From NCBI GenBank assembly GCA_947493575.1, contig CANLRQ010000001.1, forward strand, positions 186,001-250,000: a DNA stretch of 64,000 nucleotides, given 5' to 3'. Under the pieces are notes generated by a model. It had not been told where the DNA came from and did no database searches. It saw only the letters and a program-made list of their open reading frames with translations. Positions within the stretch are counted from its first letter, which is position 1. Each line of letters begins with the position of its first letter. Source of the stretch: an uncultured Marinomonas sp. GTDB lineage: Bacteria > Pseudomonadota > Gammaproteobacteria > Pseudomonadales > Marinomonadaceae. The translations under genes and the position numbers were made by a program. Shown here one piece after another: positions 57,079 through 64,000 of this stretch.

Positions 57079-57615
57079 CTAGGAGTTTATCGCCTCGGCC
57101 AGTTTTGCTAATTTTCCGCGTACTGAGCCGTCGATGATTAAGTCACCTGTTCGGATAACCACGCCACCAATTAGGCCTGCGTCTGTTTCACTGGATAAGT
57201 TGATCATTCGATCTAATTTCTTACCTAATGAAACGGCTAATGTATTTTCTTGTTCCGTTGTTAAAGGAAAAGCAGAGGTAACAACAACATCTACTGCTTT
57301 CTCATAATTCAACTTGAACTCGTTAAACAACGTTGAAATAGCAGGTAATAATGTTAAGCGATTATTTTCTGCTAAGGAAAGTAAAAAAGCTTTCCCTTCA
57401 ATTGTTGCAACTTCAGTACATACATCAGCTAGAGCACCTGCCTTTTCTTCCGCGCTAAAAGAAGGGTTTGCTAGAGCTTGTGAAAATTTATTATCACTTG
57501 CTGAAAGAGCAAATATGCTTAACATATTATCCCAATCAACAATCTGATTTTTTTCACGTGCCACGTCAAACGCTGCTTTAGCATACGGGCGCGCGACTGT
57601 CTTTAATTCAGCCAT
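57079..57615 (-). CDS. atpH: ATP synthase F1 delta subunit
   Basis: 178 aa, peripheral-stalk connector. N-terminal helical bundle (VARPYAKAAFDVAREKNQI) and C-terminal DAGLIGGVVIRTGDLIIDGS signature. 11 bp after atpF. Confidence 0.97.
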   Translation of the reverse strand: MAELKTVARPYAKAAFDVAREKNQIVDWDNMLSIFALSASDNKFSQALANPSFSAEEKAGALADVCTEVATIEGKAFLLSLAENNRLTLLPAISTLFNEFKLNYEKAVDVVVTSAFPLTTEQENTLAVSLGKKLDRMINLSSETDAGLIGGVVIRTGDLIIDGSVRGKLAKLAEAINS

Positions 57616-57626
57616 TGGACCCTCGC

Positions 57627-58097
57627 TTAAAGCTCTTCTGCGAGTTTTTCAACTAGCTCGCTGTGGGCTTTCTCGTCAACAATGGCTCCCAAAATTTTCT
57701 CTGCGCCAGTTACAGCAAGTAGAGAAACTTGAGCACGCAATGCTTCTTTAGCACGCATTACGTCTTGTTCAATCTCTGCTTGAGCTGCAGTACGCAAACG
57801 TTGACCTTCAGTCAATGCTTGCTCTTTCGCTTCGTCAATAATTTGGTTTGCACGTTTGTTGGCTTGTTCAATAATCTCGGCTGCTTCTACTTTGCTTTCA
57901 CGTAGCGTTTTAGTCGCTTGCTCTTGAGCTGTCTCAAGATCACGTGAAGCGCGGTTCGCTGCTTCTAAACCATCTGCAATTTTTTTGCTGCGCTCTTCTA
58001 GCGCAGCAATGACTGGTGGCCATACATATTTCATGCAGAACCAGACAAAAATAGCAAACGAAATAGCTTGGCCGAAGAGTGTGAGATTCAAATTCAC
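57627..58097 (-). CDS. atpF: ATP synthase Fo subunit b
   Basis: 156 aa. N-terminal membrane helix (residues about 6-26), then a long charged coiled coil ([17 protein letters not shown] onwards), as expected for the dimeric peripheral stalk. Confidence 0.97.
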   Translation of the reverse strand: MNLNLTLFGQAISFAIFVWFCMKYVWPPVIAALEERSKKIADGLEAANRASRDLETAQEQATKTLRESKVEAAEIIEQANKRANQIIDEAKEQALTEGQRLRTAAQAEIEQDVMRAKEALRAQVSLLAVTGAEKILGAIVDEKAHSELVEKLAEEL

Positions 58098-58152
58098 GCT
58101 AATGTCCTCGCTCTAAGTCGTTTAAAAAAGTCATTACGATTATCGTAAAAAC

Positions 58153-58434
<282 letters not shown>

Positions 58435-58461
58435 TTAGATAAGGTTTATAACAAAATTCTT

Positions 58462-59309
<848 letters not shown>

Positions 59310-59356
59310 CTATCCACGCCCTTTTAATGATAAAAAATCGTTCCCACATTATAGAT

Positions 59357-59761
59357 TCAATGTCGTATGAATGCTGGGGTGAGCCAATGGCTCAAAATTG
59401 CTAAACCGAAACCTACAAAAAATGCTCCGGCAACTAAAGGTTTTACCAAAATGAAGGTTAAAGACAAAATAACGGAAGTCATTACTAACTTTCCAGCTTC
59501 ACCTCGATAAAAAGATTTCACTATATCTTGAGCTGATTTAACACCAGTATTGCCAAATACTCTAAAAGCAAAATACAAACTGGGTAGCAAACTCGATAAT
59601 GCACCCAATAAAAAAGAATAGGCAGTTACACTATCAAAGCTAAACCAAACAGCACTTGCAGCAAAAATAGCAAAAATAAGTTGTAAATAAAGAAATCTAA
59701 AAACAGATTTTCTTCTGACATCTCTTAACTCTTTAGAGCTAAGAGGCTTATTACTTACCAT
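59357..59761 (-). CDS. atpI: ATP synthase assembly protein AtpI
   Basis: 134-aa membrane protein with four helices, first gene of the atp operon. The pattern FLLGALSSLLPSLYFAFRVF and FFVGFGLAILSHW fits AtpI/UncI of gammaproteobacteria. The preceding 190 bp to parB should hold the main atp promoter. Confidence 0.9.
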   Translation of the reverse strand: MVSNKPLSSKELRDVRRKSVFRFLYLQLIFAIFAASAVWFSFDSVTAYSFLLGALSSLLPSLYFAFRVFGNTGVKSAQDIVKSFYRGEAGKLVMTSVILSLTFILVKPLVAGAFFVGFGLAILSHWLTPAFIRH

Positions 59762-59952
59762 TGCACTCTCCTAAGCTATCGCTATTTTAGATCAAACAAC
59801 AGTCTTTATTTGTTGCTGTAAACATTAACCTAGGGGTTATAAAATCCGATGCATTATATGGGGAATACGTCTTTCATTCAACTCAAAGTGCTTCATAATT
59901 AATCATATAATTATAGAATTGCGCCATAACGGCATATTATGACGTTTATAAT

Positions 59953-60837
59953 TTAATTCTTATTAAACCACTCACTAATTAACAGCTCTAGATGCTCAGG
60001 ATTTCGGTAATCAATAATTAATTTACCCTTGCCTTTTGCTGTTGCTTGAATTTTTACATCCGTATTTAGTCTTTGACTAATGGTCGATTCATAGTCGGCA
60101 TAATCATGAGTATTCGCTTTACTGGTATCAGAACGCTCGGGGGTTTGTAATGACTTAACCAAGCGTTCAGTTTCTCTAACTGATAGGCTTTTAGTTACTA
60201 CTTGTGAAGCCGCTTGTATTTGTAAATCATGTTCTAGAGGTAGTAATGCTCGCGCATGTCCCATCTCCAAATCACCGTGTTCTAATAAACGCCTTACTTC
60301 TGCTGTTAATGTTAACAATCGTAATAAATTAGCCACTGATGAGCGAGATTTACCAACGGTATCCGCTACTTCTTGTTGTGTTAAATGAAACTCTTCAACT
60401 AATCTTTGTAAAGCAATAGCCTCTTCAATTGGGTTTAAATCTTCCCGTTGAATATTTTCAATTAATGCTAAGACGATGGCATCGCTGTCTTCAACATGCC
60501 TAACAATAACAGGGACTTGCTCTAAATCCGCTAACTTAGCCGCTCTCCAGCGACGCTCTCCAGCTATAATTTCGTAATTATTTGCATCAATAGGTCGAAC
60601 TACTATTGGCTGCATAATACCTTGTGTACGAATTGAAGAAGCCAACTCTTCCAATTGAGCAGGGTTCATATCTCGGCGCGGCTGAAATTGTCCTTTTTGC
60701 AACCAATCTAAAGGTAAATACGTCAATCCATTTACTTGTTCATTTGATGGAGAACTTTCCTCAGACTCTGACGACGAAACTTGAGGTGCTAATAATGCAT
60801 CTAACCCTCTACCTAACCCACGCTTTTTTATCGTCAT
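59953..60837 (-). CDS. parB: Chromosome-partitioning protein ParB
   Basis: 294 aa. N-terminal KKRGLGRGLDALL (ParA-stimulating segment), CTP-binding ParB/Srx domain with IVVRPIDANNYEIIAGERRWRAA, helix-turn-helix (LTQQEVADTVGKSRSSVANLLRLL) and C-terminal dimer domain. It binds parS near the origin. It is separated from parA by 201 bp, most of it MITE copy E. Confidence 0.97.
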   Translation of the reverse strand: MTIKKRGLGRGLDALLAPQVSSSESEESSPSNEQVNGLTYLPLDWLQKGQFQPRRDMNPAQLEELASSIRTQGIMQPIVVRPIDANNYEIIAGERRWRAAKLADLEQVPVIVRHVEDSDAIVLALIENIQREDLNPIEEAIALQRLVEEFHLTQQEVADTVGKSRSSVANLLRLLTLTAEVRRLLEHGDLEMGHARALLPLEHDLQIQAASQVVTKSLSVRETERLVKSLQTPERSDTSKANTHDYADYESTISQRLNTDVKIQATAKGKGKLIIDYRNPEHLELLISEWFNKN

Positions 60838-60879
60838 TCTAACTAACCTTAAATTATTTTTTAAAACAATTAATATTAT

Positions 60880-61030
60880 GAGATCTTTGCACGACTACTG
60901 AGTTTGTTAATAATTTGTTAAAAAAATGCTCATTTATAACTCATAAACTCCGCTTTTTCGTCTGTTTTGCTTCGTCTTATTAGTAGTTAACCTTAGTAGT
61001 TAGTCGCTCATGACTTAGCGCAAAGGTATT
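60880..61030 (-). mobile_element. MITE-like repeat, copy E, in the parA-parB junction
   Basis: 151-bp, longer and more diverged copy in inverse orientation: the left edge GAGATCTTTGCACGACTACT and right edge TCATGACTTAGCGCAAAGG are reverse complements of the right and left ends of the other copies. Flanks ATTAT (60875-60879) and GTTAT (61031-61035) match at 4 of 5. It holds an extra central segment (about 60925-60985). Confidence 0.8.
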
Positions 61031-61038
61031 GTTATCAA

Positions 61039-61809
61039 TTACTTAGATTTATTTTTACGAATAAATTCAGCAGCTAAAGCCAGATATGCCATAGCACCTC
61101 GTGACTGCTTTTCATAATGTAATACTGGTAAACCGTAACTAGGTGCTTCTGCTAAGCGAATATTTCGAGGAATCACAGTGTCGTAAACATTATCTTCAAA
61201 GTGTTTTATTAGTTGCTGAGAAACATCATGCGTCAAACTGGGTCTAGGATCATACATGGTTCTTAAAATCCCTTCGATTATAAGTGAGGGATTTAATGAC
61301 TCAGTAATTCTTTCAATCGTTTGTAATAATGCGGTTAATCCCTCTAATGCATAATATTCACACTGAACTGGAATCAAAACACCTTGAGCAGCCGACATAG
61401 CATTAACAGTTAACATATTAAGAGAAGGAGGACAGTCTAATAAAATATAGTCAAAATCGTTATCAACTTCGTACAATGCCGCTCTTAAACGAGTTTCTTT
61501 ACTTGGCAGATCCAATAAAGCAATTTCAGCCCCGGTTAAATCAGAATTTGCAGGTAAAATAAAATACCCTGCCGGATCTGTATTTAACATCACTTCTTTC
61601 ACACCATGGCTGCCCACCAGTACATCAAACACACTCGTAGTAAGCTCTTCTTTAACAACGCCACTCCCCGTAGTTGCATTGCCTTGAGGATCTAAATCAA
61701 TAACCAATACTCGACGCTTCATAGCAGTTAACGACGCCGCTAAATTAACGCACGTTGTTGTTTTACCAACACCGCCTTTCTGATTAGTAACAGCTATTGT
61801 TTTTGCCAT
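61039..61809 (-). CDS. parA: Chromosome-partitioning ATPase ParA (Soj)
   Basis: 256 aa. Deviant Walker A KGGVGKTT at residues about 10-17, DLDPQGNATTG, VLLDCPPSL-type Walker B (YILLDCPPSLNML), short N-terminus without DNA-binding domain, so chromosomal type. Works with ParB on the origin region. Its ATG overlaps the rsmG stop by one base. Confidence 0.97.
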   Translation of the reverse strand: MAKTIAVTNQKGGVGKTTTCVNLAASLTAMKRRVLVIDLDPQGNATTGSGVVKEELTTSVFDVLVGSHGVKEVMLNTDPAGYFILPANSDLTGAEIALLDLPSKETRLRAALYEVDNDFDYILLDCPPSLNMLTVNAMSAAQGVLIPVQCEYYALEGLTALLQTIERITESLNPSLIIEGILRTMYDPRPSLTHDVSQQLIKHFEDNVYDTVIPRNIRLAEAPSYGLPVLHYEKQSRGAMAYLALAAEFIRKNKSK

Positions 61810-62441
61810 TAATTACTTCCTTTACGAACCATTTTTACTAAATGGCGTTCAGCTTCAACATTGGTTACCTTTAAAGTAAAAATTTCTTCTACAACCACTT
61901 CTGTTGGTAATTTCTGAATTTCAGATTCAGGGTAAACGCCTTTCATTGCTAAAAAATTACCTGTTTCATTTGGCAAAGGTAAAGTCCAATTAATCATATC
62001 TTCTAAAGAAGCAAATGCTCTTGAAATAACATGGTCATAATGACCTTTTAACTCATGTTTTTCGACACGTTCATTTAAAATGGTGACATTTTTAATACCT
62101 AATTCCATTTTTACTTGAGTAAGAAAACGCGTTTTTTTCCCATTACTATCTAGTAGAGTAAAATTATGTTCGGGTAGGCAAATCGCTAGAATCATGCCAG
62201 GCAATCCAGGCCCAGTCCCCACATCAATAATATTTTTTCCATCAATAAATGGTAAGGTTGCAAGGCTATCTAACAAATGCAGATGGATCATCTGCTCAGG
62301 ATCTCGGATAGCAGTTAGGTTGTACGCTTTATTCCATTTTTGAAGTAATGCTAAATAGTTTACTAAAGTAGAAAGCGTCTCATCAGACAAATCGACGCCC
62401 ATTGAATGAGCGCCCTTTTTTAGAGTATCAAAATGTGTCAC
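61809..62441 (-). CDS. rsmG: 16S rRNA (guanine527-N7)-methyltransferase RsmG
   Basis: 210 aa. SAM motif NIIDVGTGPGLPGMILAI (about residues 69-86), VISRAFASLEDMINW, and the N-terminal YNLTAIRDPEQMI segment. Part of the mnmG-rsmG-parA-parB group; translationally coupled to parA. Confidence 0.96.
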   Translation of the reverse strand: MTHFDTLKKGAHSMGVDLSDETLSTLVNYLALLQKWNKAYNLTAIRDPEQMIHLHLLDSLATLPFIDGKNIIDVGTGPGLPGMILAICLPEHNFTLLDSNGKKTRFLTQVKMELGIKNVTILNERVEKHELKGHYDHVISRAFASLEDMINWTLPLPNETGNFLAMKGVYPESEIQKLPTEVVVEEIFTLKVTNVEAERHLVKMVRKGSN

Positions 62442-62480
62442 TGTTGAATCCGTCAGTTAATTGCCAATTGGCATCAGATT

Positions 62481-64000
62481 CTAGGCACTTTTTCGTGCAA
62501 TCGCACGTTTTTTCAGACTAACAAGCAATAAAGATACGGCTGCAGGGGTAATTCCAGGAATTCGAGCGGCTGCAGCAAGCGTTTCAGGCTTCATCTGAAT
62601 AAGCTTCTGCTTCACTTCATTTGATAAGCCTTCAATCACACTGTAATCCATATCTTCAGGTAGTTTAGTATTTTCTTGTCGACGCATACGCTCAATATCA
62701 TCAGCTTGACGAGAAATATAACCCGCATACTTAACAGCTATTTGAACCTGTTCAGATACTTGATGTGGTACAGGCTCTTCAGGTGCATTTTTTAAGTTAG
62801 CGACATCAGAATACTCAATTCCAGGACGGCGTAATAAATCCATTAAACTGTATTCATGAGTGATTGGTGTTTCTAACTTTTCATTAATAATTGCGGCTTC
62901 TGGAGTGTTCGGTACAATCCATGTTGTTTTCAGTCGAGCACTTTCTGTTTCAATTGCTTCTTGTTTTTTGCAAAAAGCTTCCCAACGCTCATCCGAAATT
63001 AAACCTAATTCTCTACCTTTTTCAGTTAAACGTAGGTCGGCATTGTCCTCTCGTAAAATTAGACGGTATTCGGCGCGGCTGGTAAACATACGGTAAGGTT
63101 CTTTAGTTCCCATTGAGATTAAATCATCAACTAGGACACCTAAATAGGCTTCATCACGTCGTGGACACCAAGATTCTTTTCCTTGCGATAATAAGGCTGC
63201 ATTAAGTCCAGCAAGTAGACCTTGAGCACCAGCTTCCTCATAACCAGTTGTGCCATTAATTTGACCTGCAAAAAATAATCTAGGCATATATTTTGTTTCA
63301 AGTGAGTATTTCAAATCTTGAGGATTAAAATAATCGTATTCAATAGCATAACCTGGACGAGTTATATGTGCATTTTCAAAGCCTTTCATAGATCGAACAA
63401 GTTCAAGCTGAACATCAAATGGTAACGATGTGGAAATACCATTTGGATACAACTCATGAGTCGTTAACCCTTCAGGCTCAACAAATATTTGATGTGATCC
63501 TTTATCAGCAAAACGAACAATCTTATCTTCTATCGAAGGGCAATAACGTGGTCCAATTCCATCGATAACACCTGTATACATTGGTGATCGATCCATGCCA
63601 GAGCGAATAATGTCATGTGTTTTTTCATTTGTATGAGTAATAAAACAATTAATTTGAGTAGGATGTAGGTTTTGATTTCCCATATAAGACATAACAGGAG
63701 TGATGATGTCACCTGGCTGAGCTTCCATAACACTAAAATCTACTGTTCGAGCATCAATTCTTGGTGGTGTACCTGTTTTAAGACGATCTACTCTAAAAGG
63801 TAAAGAGCGTAATTTTTCTGCAAGTCCAATTGAAGGTGGATCACCAGCACGTCCACCAGAATGATTTTCTAGCCCTACATGAATTAAACCACCTAAGAAT
63901 GTACCAGCGGTTAGCACCACAGTATCACTTAAAAAACGAATGCCTGTTTGAGTAATAACTCCACGAGCTTCACCTGATTCAACAATTAAGTCTTCACAAG
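62481..64000 (-). CDS. mnmG: tRNA uridine-5-carboxymethylaminomethyl modification enzyme MnmG (5' truncated)
   Basis: FAD enzyme (GidA) that with MnmE makes cmnm5U34 in tRNAs. The frame is open to the window edge, giving about 506 residues of the usual 630; the N-terminal FAD-binding GxGxxG lies outside. Visible: [11 protein letters not shown] and [49 protein letters not shown], and the C-terminal helical domain binding MnmE. First known gene of this group within the window. Confidence 0.96.
   Translation of the reverse strand, partial: CEDLIVESGEARGVITQTGIRFLSDTVVLTAGTFLGGLIHVGLENHSGGRAGDPPSIGLAEKLRSLPFRVDRLKTGTPPRIDARTVDFSVMEAQPGDIITPVMSYMGNQNLHPTQINCFITHTNEKTHDIIRSGMDRSPMYTGVIDGIGPRYCPSIEDKIVRFADKGSHQIFVEPEGLTTHELYPNGISTSLPFDVQLELVRSMKGFENAHITRPGYAIEYDYFNPQDLKYSLETKYMPRLFFAGQINGTTGYEEAGAQGLLAGLNAALLSQGKESWCPRRDEAYLGVLVDDLISMGTKEPYRMFTSRAEYRLILREDNADLRLTEKGRELGLISDERWEAFCKKQEAIETESARLKTTWIVPNTPEAAIINEKLETPITHEYSLMDLLRRPGIEYSDVANLKNAPEEPVPHQVSEQVQIAVKYAGYISRQADDIERMRRQENTKLPEDMDYSVIEGLSNEVKQKLIQMKPETLAAAARIPGITPAAVSLLLVSLKKRAIARKSA

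Noticed and set aside
57550..57565. parS-like site TTTTTCACGTGCCACG inside atpH
   Set aside because: Only 12 of 16 match TGTTTCACGTGAAACA and the right arm is broken; other CACGTG sites (about 54469 and 57940) match at about 10 of 16. No convincing parS in the window.
62462..62473. Perfect palindrome TGCCAATTGGCA between rsmG and mnmG
   Set aside because: 12 bp only, within a short gap at the mnmG 3' end; no partner site or known operator.
62481..64000. Chromosomal replication origin
   Set aside because: The gene neighbourhood is origin-proximal but no DnaA-box cluster or AT-rich unwinding region was found; the origin probably lies beyond the right edge.

Overview
The window is a gene-dense, AT-rich gammaproteobacterial chromosome segment. 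Gene content (AapQMP, minimal PutA, long PstC and PstA, COG4663-type TRAP transporter, csdA-csdE-tcdA, an mnmG-rsmG-parA-parB-atpIBEFHAGDC end) and protein style point to Marinomonas or a close relative in the Oceanospirillales; this is inference from family resemblance, not a database match. No tRNA, rRNA, CRISPR array, prophage or intact transposase was found.

Layout. 1-2.6 kb: end of an amino-acid ABC transporter operon (aapQ partial, aapM, aapP). 2.6-9.2 kb: HDOD protein, ubiC-ubiA, phoB-phoR, then a receiver-domain protein and a CysZ-like membrane protein on the minus strand. 9.5-15.1 kb: oppABCDF. 15.5-17.8 kb: a degenerate hybrid histidine kinase overlapping convergently with a free-methionine sulfoxide reductase. 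17.9-24.7 kb: pstSCAB-phoU, with Pho boxes in front of both pstS and phoB. 25.4-29.8 kb: TRAP dctQM, quinone oxidoreductase, a small ABM protein and an AraC regulator. 30.0-33.9 kb: putA lacking its C-terminal ALDH-like domain, followed 12 bp later by a separate gene that appears to encode that domain. 34.0-38.9 kb: a Fur-box-preceded DUF4856 lipid-free exported protein, a sterol-desaturase-family membrane protein and a RoxA-like di-heme lipoprotein. 38.9-46.1 kb: orphan TRAP solute-binding protein, Gfo/Idh/MocA oxidoreductase, uvrD, a small conserved protein, aspartate/aromatic aminotransferase, DsbA-family protein. 46.2-52.6 kb: class V aminotransferase, a MocR-type regulator that has lost its PLP residues, csdA-csdE facing tcdA, and a TrmB-type regulator. 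52.6-64.0 kb: the ATP synthase operon, parB, parA, rsmG and 5'-truncated mnmG, the usual neighbourhood of the chromosomal origin (the origin itself is not seen here).

The most notable non-coding structure is a dispersed MITE-like repeat: five copies (15.3, 25.3, 28.5, 35.5 and 60.9 kb) with 15-bp terminal inverted repeats (GAGACCTTTGCACGA) and matching 5-bp flanking duplications (AACCT, AACTA, TACTT, TATTG, and imperfect ATTAT/GTTAT). One copy separates parA from parB. A second short repeat with IS5-like ends occurs at 15.2 and 47.4 kb.

Functional threads: phosphate sensing and uptake (phoBR, pst, phoU); proline catabolism, with a possible split PutA; sulfur mobilisation for cyclic t6A37 (csdA-csdE-tcdA); and an iron-linked exported haem/iron cluster whose role is unknown. 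Three proteins look like enzyme-derived pseudo-enzymes (histidine kinase at 15.5 kb, MocR at 47.5 kb, ALDH-like protein at 33.2 kb).
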